Of a DNA stretch of 6,400 nucleotides, positions 1 through 5,826 are shown in pieces. The stretch's first letter is position 1; every line of letters begins with the position of its first letter. The translations under genes and the position numbers were made by a program. The DNA is from Actinomycetota bacterium. Lineage in GTDB: Bacteria > Actinomycetota > Coriobacteriia > Anaerosomatales > JAHIQC01. The stretch spans positions 1 through 6,400 of the forward strand of contig JAHIQC010000038.1 of NCBI GenBank assembly GCA_018902765.1. Direction: 5' to 3'. Below the pieces are notes generated by a model. That model ran no database searches. It saw nothing but the letters and a program-made list of their open reading frames with translations, and was not told the origin of the DNA.

Positions 1-24
1 ACGTGTTTGCACTTCAGTTGCGAA

Positions 25-51
25 CAAGCGCCTGCCTCAGACTAGCGCTTG
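25..51. repeat. 7-bp inverted repeat downstream of the HicA-like gene
   Basis: CAAGCGC (25-31) and GCGCTTG (45-51) are perfect inverted copies around a 13-nt loop, about 50 bp beyond the stop codon of the HicA-like gene. It could form a hairpin at the 3' end of that transcript. No run of T follows on the minus strand, so it is not a classical intrinsic terminator. Confidence 0.35.
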
Positions 52-102
52 CGTGAGTCAGCTGGAAGCGCGGGTTGGCCACACGGTACGAGGACGTGAA
101 AC

Positions 103-396
103 TCAACCCAGAAGCTGTTTGTCCGCAAGAATCAGGCGATATTCTTCCGCGGACAGTGGACACCGTACGAGTCGAACGAAATCATCCTTTGTGAGGTGGC
201 ATTGGTGGGCCATCTTGCTGACGAGAGAACTGTCGAGCGTGCGAATCTTTGGAGATCGACTGGTCTTCGTCCGGATTCGGGTCTTGCGACCATTGTGGTA
301 GTAGACGAACACGTGATGATCGCGGGCACCCGATTCCTCCTGGTAGCCCTTCGCGCACAGTGAGTCCATGACCTGCTTCTTGTCGAGCCCAGCCAC
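103..396 (-). CDS. HicA-like small protein (putative mRNA-interferase-type toxin)
   Basis: A 97-residue protein with the layout of the HicA/YcfA small double-stranded-RNA-binding fold. A first helix begins at LDKKQVMDSL and leads to a glycine (GY, 17-18). A histidine pair follows (H27-H28) in a strand-turn-strand segment ending in KTRIRTK, then a helix SSLVSKMAHQCHLTKDDFV (57-73). In HicA proteins the histidine in this position is needed for RNA cleavage. Here the usual GSHH reads ARDHH, so the active-site context differs and activity is not assured. The GTG start is the first possible one, because an in-frame TGA lies four codons upstream; a GAGGTGA ribosome-binding site (401-407) sits just before it. 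It lies 74 bp downstream of a larger gene with a HicB-like C-terminus, in the same direction, which suggests a two-gene unit. The HicA-fold assignment is good; the toxin role is inferred. Confidence 0.72.
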   Translation of the reverse strand: MAGLDKKQVMDSLCAKGYQEESGARDHHVFVYYHNGRKTRIRTKTSRSPKIRTLDSSLVSKMAHQCHLTKDDFVRLVRCPLSAEEYRLILADKQLLG

Positions 397-400
397 TACG

Positions 401-407
401 TCACCTC
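401..407 (-). promoter_or_regulatory. Ribosome-binding site of the HicA-like gene
   Basis: GAGGTGA on the minus strand lies 4 nt before the GTG at 396. It includes the in-frame TGA that rules out any earlier start, so it fixes the start codon. Confidence 0.65.
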
Positions 408-415
408 AGTGAAGC

Positions 416-446
416 GCTCAATTAGCTGCAGTTGCAGCTCTTGAGC
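416..446. repeat. Imperfect palindrome between the two genes of the HicA-like pair
   Basis: The outer arms are GCTCAA (416-421) and TTGAGC (441-446). The inner arms are AGCTGCA (424-430) and TGCAGCT (433-439). They are joined by an asymmetric internal loop (TT on one side, C on the other). In RNA this gives 6 bp, an internal loop, 6 bp and a tetraloop. It sits in the 74-bp gap ahead of the HicA-like start and has no following T-run. It could be an attenuator or processing site, or an operator for a dimeric protein. Confidence 0.6.
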
Positions 447-470
447 AGAAGGAGTCAGTCGAGCCGCGTC

Positions 471-1472
471 TTACGTTGCGTAGGCTTTCCACAAGAACCG
501 AACATCATCCTCGATCGCGGATATCAGTTCTTCGCGTGTATGGCCATAGGCGTCTATCCCAAGAGCATCATCCACGGCTTCGTATAACTGGGAGGTGTCT
601 GAGTCCAAGCGGGGCACAAGTTCTAACTTCGGATTGGCCTGCAGAGTCGATCCTTCGAGCGAGACCTCAGCAATTACCACCGGAGCAAGGTCAATAGCGC
701 GCGTGCTTCGCACATGGACTATCTCCGCCGCATGCCCGTTGCTGTCAAGCAGGACGTCCCCCTCCACCTGTATCAGTTGCAGGCGCTGTTGAAGGAGAGC
801 GTCTTCCCTAGCTGCGTCATACACTGCTGAGAGCTTCCTGCCGGTGGCAGGATGCTTGAGAGTAATGAGTCGAGCCTCAAAATCGAATCGGATGAGTTGA
901 CCGATTACGGCCATCTCCACAGCTTCCTCGCGTCGAGCGAGCCAATCCTCGATGGTGTCGCCAAACGACTCCGTTACCCTGACGTTTGATGACTGTGTTC
1001 CAAGCTCCCACGCCCACTGCTCGCTCGACTTGGGCAACGTCTTCTGTATGTCTTTCAGCGCACGTCGTCGCAGAACAGGACTGGGCAGCAACTTCTGCAC
1101 TGTTGAGTAGTCCTTGGATTCAACGCTCTGCAATAACGCGGCGGCATCCGACAGAATCCTGTCAGTAGACATGATGTCGTCGAAGCTGGTGGACTGACGT
1201 GTGTCCCGCACCTCAACGGGCAGCAGCACGCTTCCGGGTCTCGGCGTCAGAACCACGAGTTGGAAGTGCTCGCGCACATCCTGATTCTTGGCCGGATGCA
1301 CGATGTCCGGGTCAGAGTGCTGGGCACCGATTGCGTATAGGGCTGCCTGCAGGCCACTTACCACTTTCGCAAGATACTCCGCCGAGATTGCATGCTCCGA
1401 TGGGCGTTCTGGCAGCAGTCGGAGATTGCCTCGATCAATGGTTCGGTTCTCTATGGTCGGTCCGTCGCTCAC
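471..1472 (-). CDS. Protein of unknown function, HicB-like C-terminus, partner of the HicA-like gene
   Basis: A soluble protein of about 333 residues that I cannot place in a named family. A helix-rich N-terminus ends in SAEYLAKVVSGLQAALYAIG. A central strand-rich part contains VIGQLIRFDFEARLITLKHP, then helix EDALLQQRLQ and strand LIQVEGDVLL; this looks like a small beta-barrel or OB-like domain. The last 40 residues (LYEAVDDALGIDAYG, then TREELISAIEDDVRFLWKAYA) resemble the 'G-I-x-A-x-G-x-T-x-E-E' hinge and terminal helix of HicB-type antitoxin domains. No transmembrane segment or signal peptide is visible. The GTG at 1472 is preceded by GGGGG nine bases upstream. A TTG at 1496 would add eight residues but lacks a well-placed ribosome site. 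The gene precedes the HicA-like gene in the same direction, so a neutralising or sensing role is plausible. HicB antitoxins are usually far shorter, so most of this protein is unexplained. Confidence 0.75.
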   Translation of the reverse strand: MSDGPTIENRTIDRGNLRLLPERPSEHAISAEYLAKVVSGLQAALYAIGAQHSDPDIVHPAKNQDVREHFQLVVLTPRPGSVLLPVEVRDTRQSTSFDDIMSTDRILSDAAALLQSVESKDYSTVQKLLPSPVLRRRALKDIQKTLPKSSEQWAWELGTQSSNVRVTESFGDTIEDWLARREEAVEMAVIGQLIRFDFEARLITLKHPATGRKLSAVYDAAREDALLQQRLQLIQVEGDVLLDSNGHAAEIVHVRSTRAIDLAPVVIAEVSLEGSTLQANPKLELVPRLDSDTSQLYEAVDDALGIDAYGHTREELISAIEDDVRFLWKAYAT

Positions 1473-1619
1473 AACGCTGGGCCCCCAAGGACTCAATTGT
1501 CGCGCCGAGTGGGCGCCTTCTAATCACACGAGAATACCGTGAGCCTCTGACCTGGTTATCGGCAGTTCTAGCGTGTGTAGGACAGTCGTGGTTGATAATC
1601 AGGGTGCACGTGAGGCATG

Positions 1620-1823
1620 TCAGCGGCGCAGTCCATCAACTACGCCGGCAATCGTCTCCGTCTTCAGGGCCACTGGGTCAATCCCAACACCTAGAATGGT
1701 CTTGCAGTGCGGGCATTGATAGGATACCCCGTTCCATGCATTTCGGCCGTTCATATGAACGTCCATGGGCTGGAGATTGACGTAGCTCACATTCTTCTCA
1801 CAGCCTGGACACTTTCCTCCCAT
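1620..1823 (-). CDS. Small four-cysteine zinc-ribbon protein, function unknown
   Basis: A 67-residue protein with two CxxC knuckles: CPGC (residues 5-8) near the N-terminus and CPHC (37-40) after the segment NAWNGVSYQ. Four cysteines 28 residues apart in this way form a classical zinc ribbon. The tail, ILGVGIDPVALKTETIAG, is a strand followed by an amphipathic helix. There is no DNA-binding helix or catalytic motif, so it may be an adaptor or a nucleic-acid-binding accessory protein. The ATG is preceded by a strong GAGGGGGG ribosome site six bases upstream, which supports the start and argues that this short gene is real. It lies 64 bp downstream of the membrane protein gene and about 150 bp upstream of the next gene, all in one direction. 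Confidence 0.8.
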   Translation of the reverse strand: MGGKCPGCEKNVSYVNLQPMDVHMNGRNAWNGVSYQCPHCKTILGVGIDPVALKTETIAGVVDGLRR

Positions 1824-1829
1824 GTGAAG

Positions 1830-1837
1830 CCCCCCTC
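1830..1837 (-). promoter_or_regulatory. Strong ribosome-binding site of the zinc-ribbon gene
   Basis: GAGGGGGG on the minus strand, six bases before the ATG at 1823. Its strength and spacing are the best evidence that this 67-codon gene is translated. Confidence 0.65.
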
Positions 1838-1854
1838 GTTGTGGCTAACGTGTT

Positions 1855-1877
1855 GCGCTTGAGCAGCGGCTCAGCGC
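1855..1877. repeat. Bulged hairpin after the membrane protein gene
   Basis: GCGC-T-TGAGC (1855-1864) pairs with GCTCAGCGC (1869-1877): nine base pairs with one unpaired T (1859) and a four-base loop (AGCG). It begins 10 bp after the stop of the membrane protein gene. On the minus strand it is followed by AACAC and then GTTAGCC. It is probably a transcript 3'-end or stabilising hairpin. The extrahelical base and the GTTAGCC flank also recall integron attC sites, but the opposite core site is not recognisable. Confidence 0.5.
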
Positions 1878-1887
1878 TCCCTTGAGT

Positions 1888-2532
1888 CTACCGCTCCTGG
1901 CCATCTGCTCGAAGCGCTTGTTCGATGCCGGCCGAAATCGCTGGCTTGGCCCGTTGCGTGCCGATAAAGGCCGCACCCAGCCAACCTGATGTGACGCCGA
2001 AGATAAGCGCGAGGGCGGGATCCATCGCCATAGCGAACCTTGTGCGAGCAACGTCGAGGGTGTAGACGATGTCGCCGTCGCGAAAAGCGAATGCGACCAC
2101 AACGGCAAACAGCAGAGTTGCGCTCGAGACGATGAGAAGTGCCACTTTGTGCCTGGGCTGTGCGGTCGAAGCCGCCATCACCACCGCGAAGATGGAGTAC
2201 AGCAGAGCGATTGCACCACAGCCGATGAGCATCCACCAGGGCGAGGTGTATGCAAGGACGGGCATGAGCAAGAACACGATGGGCAACGTCATCGCAAGTG
2301 CAAGCAAGATGGCCATAGCTACTGCGACACCGAAGATCGCGCGCAGACCCAGACGCAGTGGCCAGATTGTGAGCGAGAATGCGACTCCCAACACGGCGGG
2401 GATGAGGGCGACTTCGCCGGTAGCTCCCGAGAATGCCGATGACATCATTGACGCCAACCCGATGGTGCATCCTGCGAGTGCGAATGTCGTGGCCACAGCT
2501 GAGACAAACAAGCCACTTGTAGGTTGATTCAA
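1888..2532 (-). CDS. Polytopic membrane protein of unknown function
   Basis: A protein of about 214 residues dominated by hydrophobic segments, roughly at residues 8-33, 41-57, 64-96, 99-121, 130-151 and 172-191. This suggests about six membrane helices. The C-terminal tail (GTQRAKPAISAGIEQALRAD) is soluble and charged. No catalytic or transport signature is visible. The reading frame is open to an ATG at 2613, but GGAGGTGC (2542-2535) ends 2 nt before a TTG at 2532. With its GGAGG core 5 nt from the TTG, this is a near-ideal ribosome site, so I chose that start. The sequence LAGC at 18-21 looks like a lipobox. However, the N-terminus has no basic residues and the hydrophobic run continues past it, so a membrane helix is more likely than a lipoprotein signal. 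The upstream leader can fold over the ribosome site. Function is unknown. Confidence 0.75.
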   Translation of the reverse strand: MNQPTSGLFVSAVATTFALAGCTIGLASMMSSAFSGATGEVALIPAVLGVAFSLTIWPLRLGLRAIFGVAVAMAILLALAMTLPIVFLLMPVLAYTSPWWMLIGCGAIALLYSIFAVVMAASTAQPRHKVALLIVSSATLLFAVVVAFAFRDGDIVYTLDVARTRFAMAMDPALALIFGVTSGWLGAAFIGTQRAKPAISAGIEQALRADGQER

Positions 2533-2534
2533 GC

Positions 2535-2599
2535 GCACCTCCGTGCATCGAACGATGATTATGCGGTCCGCGTATCGCAACCCATCATCATGGAGGTGC
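2535..2599 (-). promoter_or_regulatory. Leader palindrome sequestering the ribosome-binding site
   Basis: GGAGGTGC at 2542-2535 (minus strand), the ribosome site for the TTG at 2532, has a perfect 8-bp complement, GCACCTCC, at 2599-2592. Inside this pair lies a second 6-bp arm set (GATGAT at 2554-2559 with ATCATC at 2584-2589 on the plus strand). Inside that is a small GC-rich palindrome around GCGGTCCGC (2563-2571). The nested arms make a 65-nt structured leader in which the whole ribosome site is paired. This is the usual layout of an RNA switch, thermosensor or protein-regulated leader. No known riboswitch class is recognised. Confidence 0.55.
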
Positions 2600-2607
2600 T
2601 GCTGAAT

Positions 2608-2645
2608 GCGCAACTACCAGTATGTGGATCCGTCTCGCGCAACTA
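2608..2645 (+). repeat. 9-bp direct repeat GCGCAACTA
   Basis: Two identical copies at 2608-2616 and 2637-2645, separated by 20 bp, just upstream of the structured leader. The 29-bp period is close to three helical turns. They could be paired protein-binding sites, or chance. Confidence 0.3.
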
Positions 2646-2738
2646 GTGAATGGCCATCTCTGGACGGGGTGTTAGACAGCGGGTCCGATAAGGAAGACGA
2701 GTCAGATGCGTGTACCATTTCTAACTTGCAGTATGTCG

Positions 2739-2790
2739 GTCGCGGAGACTGGACTTGAACAGTAACCTTCGGGTTGTGCGCGGCTCCAAC
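2739..2790 (-). pseudogene. Degenerate 3' half of an initiator-tRNA-like sequence
   Basis: Read on the minus strand, the segment runs AACCCGAAGG, then a T-arm (ACTG, TTCAAGTC, CAGT), then CTCCGCG followed by ACC. This matches the order in bacterial initiator tRNA-Met: anticodon stem 3' side CCCGA, T-arm with TTCAA loop, acceptor 3' strand CTCCGC, then A-CC. It is not a working tRNA. The T-stem lacks one base on its 5' side, the anticodon stem does not pair, CAT is replaced by a CAC-like sequence, and no matching 5' acceptor half is present. A chance match helped by the AACC-TTCG-GGTT hairpin is the main alternative. Confidence 0.4.
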
Positions 2791-2991
2791 CGTGTTTCAT
2801 GTGAGTCCAGCTGAGTACATGATAGTACCTCTGAGCTGCAGGAATGCCAGAGGGCCTTTCCATACCCATAGACCTGATTTCAGCCTGTTCTGGCTCATTC
2901 CGCCTACGAGCTGCTTACAAAGGAAGGTCAAGGACGTACCGCGCGGAACGCTAATGTGCATCACCTGTCGTCCGGTCGGCTAGACTATGTT

Positions 2992-2997
2992 GGGGGG
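2992..2997 (+). promoter_or_regulatory. Ribosome-binding site of the NERD gene
   Basis: Six G residues seven bases before the ATG at 3005. This favours 3005 over the in-frame ATG at 2987, whose codons would overlap this site. Confidence 0.55.
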
Positions 2998-3004
2998 TGG
3001 TGCC

Positions 3005-4027
3005 ATGTCCATCGCAATCGGGACGCCAGGAAACTCCGTTAGGGTCAAGGTCGTTATGGACCGCTTCCTTGGTCCTACGCTAGTCGTTGCCACGCTACTC
3101 TTCTTGTCGCCACTGGCGGTGTGGTCCCTCAGCAAGGATGCCGTCAAGGGCGCCATCGGCCTCCTACTTGGCTTGGGAGTGATCGTACTTTTCGGCAGAT
3201 TTCACCCGACGTATCGCGCAATGATTCGCGACTTCCGTGCATCTTCGCGCTGGGAGAAAGGCGCCCATGGAGAGATGGCGGTCGGAGACGTGTTGGCGCG
3301 ATTGCCTGATAGCTACGTCGTCTTCCACGACTACCATCCTATGGACTCGCAAGGGCGCCCGGTAGCCTGGAATGTTGATCACCTGGTCGTCGGCCCAACC
3401 GGCGTGTTCGTGATCGAAACGAAGAACTACTCGCAGGCTCGCGTAGAACCTGCGTCCAAGAGCTCCTTCACCCGAAAGAACGTCAAACAAGCGGATGGAA
3501 ACGCAATCGCGTTTAAGAAGTGTCTGACAGCTTGGTCCCGCGGAGCACTCCAAGATCAATTCGTCCGGCCCCTACTTGTGTACGCGCAAACAAACGCATA
3601 TGTGGTTCAGCCTCATGAGGGCCGCGTCAAAGTCATTCCGTTGAAATGGCTAGAGCACGACATAGGCGACCAGACGGGCAATCAGCTCGACGCAGACGTC
3701 GTTTACCGAATCGCAAGAGTATTGTTCTCCCAGTTGCGATGGGAATTCAGAGAGGACTTCCGCTCGCAGTACGCCCGGATTGAGGCCGCATCGCGGGAAC
3801 TGAAGATGGCGCGCGCAGACCAGGGAGCCGCTGCCCGACACGACGGCCCAGCCGCGCCCACTCTTCCAACCGCCACGCTTGATGCAGCGACCCCTGCTGT
3901 ATGCCCCAGGTGTGGCGCTCCACTGGTTCGACACATCGCAACCCAGGGTGCACGCGCGGGCAAAGCCTTCCTTGGCTGTTCCAACTACAGACAGACAACG
4001 TGCAGGTATATCTTCGAGCTCGACTAG
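3005..4027 (+). CDS. Membrane-anchored NERD-domain protein with C-terminal topoisomerase-type zinc finger
   Basis: A 340-residue protein. Two hydrophobic segments (about 22-41 and 47-64) anchor the N-terminus. The NERD (nuclease-related) domain follows: GAHGE at 86-90, the strand WNVDHLVVGPTGVFVIETKNYS (122-143, given here by its motifs NVDH and ETK), and a conserved strand near 188-200. D126, E138 and K140 fit the D...(D/E)xK nuclease core, and E90 the helix-borne acidic residue. A low-complexity Ala/Pro linker (about 273-298) leads to CPRC at 300-303 with C325 and C333, a four-cysteine zinc finger like those at the C-terminus of bacterial topoisomerase I. The architecture suggests a membrane-tethered, nucleic-acid-binding nuclease. 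NERD proteins with intact cores are thought to cleave DNA, but the substrate is unknown and a defence role is only a possibility. The start is chosen by the G-rich site seven bases upstream. The gene stands alone and converges on the HD operon. Confidence 0.88.
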   Translation: MSIAIGTPGNSVRVKVVMDRFLGPTLVVATLLFLSPLAVWSLSKDAVKGAIGLLLGLGVIVLFGRFHPTYRAMIRDFRASSRWEKGAHGEMAVGDVLARLPDSYVVFHDYHPMDSQGRPVAWNVDHLVVGPTGVFVIETKNYSQARVEPASKSSFTRKNVKQADGNAIAFKKCLTAWSRGALQDQFVRPLLVYAQTNAYVVQPHEGRVKVIPLKWLEHDIGDQTGNQLDADVVYRIARVLFSQLRWEFREDFRSQYARIEAASRELKMARADQGAAARHDGPAAPTLPTATLDAATPAVCPRCGAPLVRHIATQGARAGKAFLGCSNYRQTTCRYIFELD

Positions 4028-4060
4028 CTACGGGACGAGCAATCTGCACATTATGAACTC

Positions 4061-4642
4061 TCACGCAGCGCCGTCTGTGTTACTCCCGACGGCAGAATCG
4101 TTCGCGTGCATCATCTTCACGAGCGCTGATGCAACTCCGAGAGCCAGCAGAATGTCTCCCAGACTGGCCAGTCCCCTGAGCCCCTGCGGACCGGGTATCG
4201 GGATCACGTCGGCCAAAACCAGAAGCTGCGTCGAAGCGGTTGCCGATACATGAAGCCACGACTTTGCGATAGCATCCAATCCTTCAATCGTAACCGCACC
4301 GGGGAGATTCGCCGCGAGCACGGGCATGCCGCCGTTGACAACCACCACACAAGCATTGGCCAGAACGCCCGCCGCCACCAGGAGCATGCCGGTGATTCTG
4401 CGATTCGTGAGCGCAGTGAATACGGTCAACGCAGCAATGGGCGTCCACAAGAACCAGACCAACCAGCGAGGGTCTTGAAGTAGGATCCCCAGCGGCAACA
4501 CAGGAACGATGCCCAGCAGCGACACGGCCACAAGCATGGCACCACCAAAGCGCAGATCCACCGACTCAAGACCGCGAATGCTACCGCGGGTGGCCCACCC
4601 GAAGCCGAAACCGAATGTAACGGCGGCGAGGAGGATGGTCAT
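4061..4642 (-). CDS. DUF5317 family membrane protein
   Basis: A 193-residue hydrophobic protein with about five or six membrane segments (near 2-17, 33-54, 58-77, 84-102, 136-147 and 160-177). The hallmark features of DUF5317 are present: NGGMPV at 103-108, a conserved H131 followed by STQLLVLADVIPIPGP (137-152), and SLGDILLALGV (160-170). Biochemical function is unknown. The ATG at 4642 overlaps the TGA of the upstream HD gene as ATGA, which indicates translational coupling. An upstream in-frame start at 4675 would add 11 residues inside the neighbour and is less likely. The constant pairing with a membrane HD protein suggests the two act together in the membrane. Confidence 0.85.
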   Translation of the reverse strand: MTILLAAVTFGFGFGWATRGSIRGLESVDLRFGGAMLVAVSLLGIVPVLPLGILLQDPRWLVWFLWTPIAALTVFTALTNRRITGMLLVAAGVLANACVVVVNGGMPVLAANLPGAVTIEGLDAIAKSWLHVSATASTQLLVLADVIPIPGPQGLRGLASLGDILLALGVASALVKMMHANDSAVGSNTDGAA

Positions 4643-5826
4643 CGCGCGATGCCCCGATGCTCGACGACCCTGCACAGAGCTTGAACCACCTGTGGGTCAT
4701 AGATGCCATCAGCCTTCGAATCAATCCGGGCAAGGATTTCGCGGTCTGTCGAATCGCCACCTTCCTGAGCTAAGTCATCAACGTCCGAAGCAAGCCGAAT
4801 GATACGAGCCAAACGACCGTCAGACTCCAGCGGATCCAAGAACTGACGGTAGGCCGCAGACTGCTTCTGTATGATTGGAGAAAGCGATGCCAAGAAGCTC
4901 ACGCGCGAGACTACAGCAGCGCCCGACTCGGCAAGTGTGTCCATGTCCGTGGTTTGCGCGTTTCGCAACATTCCAATGTCGTGCAGGAGTGAGGCCAAAG
5001 CGAGCCTCTCCAGCTGCTGCGATCCTATTCTGAGCACGCGCCCAATATGGGTAGCCAAGGCGGAAACCCTCTCTGCGTGGCCGTGCTGTTTGTCTGACTG
5101 CATCTCGGCGACCTCGGCCAACACGCCGATCGTGCGCATATATGCCGCTCTTACCTTGAGTAGCATCCCTGTGGTGTGTTGCATGATCAGCATCAGAGGG
5201 ACGAGCACGAGAAAGGCAAAGAAGTCCAGTCTCGGGTACACGAGTACCAGGACTGCACCAACCGACACCTGAGCTACATATCCGGCGCCAAGCACCTTGA
5301 TTAGCCCTCCGGTCGCTGTCAATCCAGAGGCGACATCGAAGCCACCGCGGGCGGCGCTGTACGCGGTTAGATCCACGAGCATGAACGCGATACCGCCGGC
5401 CAACAGCATGGCGCCATGCATGAGGCTGTCGCTTGCCGCACTGGCGGGAAGACCGTAGTTGAGAACGGAGCTGAGCAAGTAGAGCGCAATTACGCGAGGG
5501 GCTAAATCAAGCAAGCTTGTAAACGTCTTGTCGCGACCTATTGGCCGCATCAAGCCAGCTCCGCCAATCCCGAGCAGCATTGCGCCAACCGCCTGCGGCG
5601 GCGCTAGCAGCGACGCGGCAGCAACTGCAATTCCGCCGAACAAGGGAATAACACCACCTCGAGGCAGTTCCAGCGCCGAGCCATTGATCACGAAGAAGGT
5701 GAATGCGATCAAGCTCAGCGCAACTGCCTCGGAAGCGGCGGAGGAGGAAATCGAGACCGCAACTCCAAGAACAAAGATCGTCGCCGAGTACCATCTGTTG
5801 CCTATGCCTGCCATTGCGTTGTCCAT
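4639..5826 (-). CDS. Polytopic membrane protein with degenerate HD(-GYP-like) C-terminal domain
   Basis: A 395-residue protein. Residues 13-217 hold about seven or eight hydrophobic helices, forming an integral membrane sensor-like region. The cytoplasmic HD domain begins near 236. It retains HGH (248-250) with AERV, and HDIG at 282-285, the first metal-binding elements. The rest of the HD-GYP signature is lost. The NHP histidine is replaced by ESGAAVV (300-306), the HHE-GYP loop by QKQSAAYRQFLD (320-331), and the ADSFDAM motif by ASDVDDL (346-352). It is therefore probably not a cyclic-di-GMP phosphodiesterase. It may bind a nucleotide or metal, or regulate its neighbour. Its start overlaps the end of the active HD-GYP gene by 25 bp and its end overlaps DUF5317 by 4 bp. 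An ATG at 5814 is an alternative start, because neither has a strong ribosome site. Confidence 0.85.
   Translation of the reverse strand: MDNAMAGIGNRWYSATIFVLGVAVSISSSAASEAVALSLIAFTFFVINGSALELPRGGVIPLFGGIAVAAASLLAPPQAVGAMLLGIGGAGLMRPIGRDKTFTSLLDLAPRVIALYLLSSVLNYGLPASAASDSLMHGAMLLAGGIAFMLVDLTAYSAARGGFDVASGLTATGGLIKVLGAGYVAQVSVGAVLVLVYPRLDFFAFLVLVPLMLIMQHTTGMLLKVRAAYMRTIGVLAEVAEMQSDKQHGHAERVSALATHIGRVLRIGSQQLERLALASLLHDIGMLRNAQTTDMDTLAESGAAVVSRVSFLASLSPIIQKQSAAYRQFLDPLESDGRLARIIRLASDVDDLAQEGGDSTDREILARIDSKADGIYDPQVVQALCRVVEHRGIAR

Larger units (their letters stand above)
2600..3004. other. About 400 bp without a convincing gene
   Basis: This stretch separates the leftward accessory genes from the rightward NERD gene and should hold their divergent promoters, although no clear -35/-10 pair stands out. 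It contains a 9-bp direct repeat, GCGCAACTA, at 2608-2616 and 2637-2645, and a degenerate tRNA-like segment around 2739-2790. A short inverted repeat (GTAC-6 nt-GTAC) lies near 2816-2829. A 69-codon GTG-start frame at 2774-2983 lacks a ribosome site and family features, so I do not call it a gene. Confidence 0.5.

Noticed and set aside
1199..1780. 193-codon plus-strand open frame antisense to the large HicA-partner gene
   Set aside because: Its translation is basic and low in recognisable structure, and it spans the partner gene, the gap and the zinc-ribbon gene on the other strand. It is a shadow of high-GC codon use.
2069..2527. 152-codon plus-strand frame opposite the membrane protein gene
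   Set aside because: It is an alanine- and threonine-rich antisense shadow of hydrophobic codons, without a ribosome site or family features.
1871..2548. 225-codon minus-strand frame overlapping the membrane protein gene
   Set aside because: The translation is rich in Arg, His and Cys with no membrane or domain pattern. The other frame gives a coherent polytopic protein with a near-ideal ribosome site.
2774..2983. 69-codon plus-strand frame in the intergenic region
   Set aside because: There is no ribosome site and no recognisable domain, and it begins inside the tRNA-like segment. It was not called as a gene.
2981..2986. TAGACT as a possible -10 box for the NERD gene
   Set aside because: No matching -35 element lies about 17 bp upstream, and transcription from it would leave almost no room before the ribosome site.
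4028..4060. Bidirectional terminator between the converging NERD and DUF5317 genes
   Set aside because: The 33-bp gap holds no stem-loop with a T-run on either strand.
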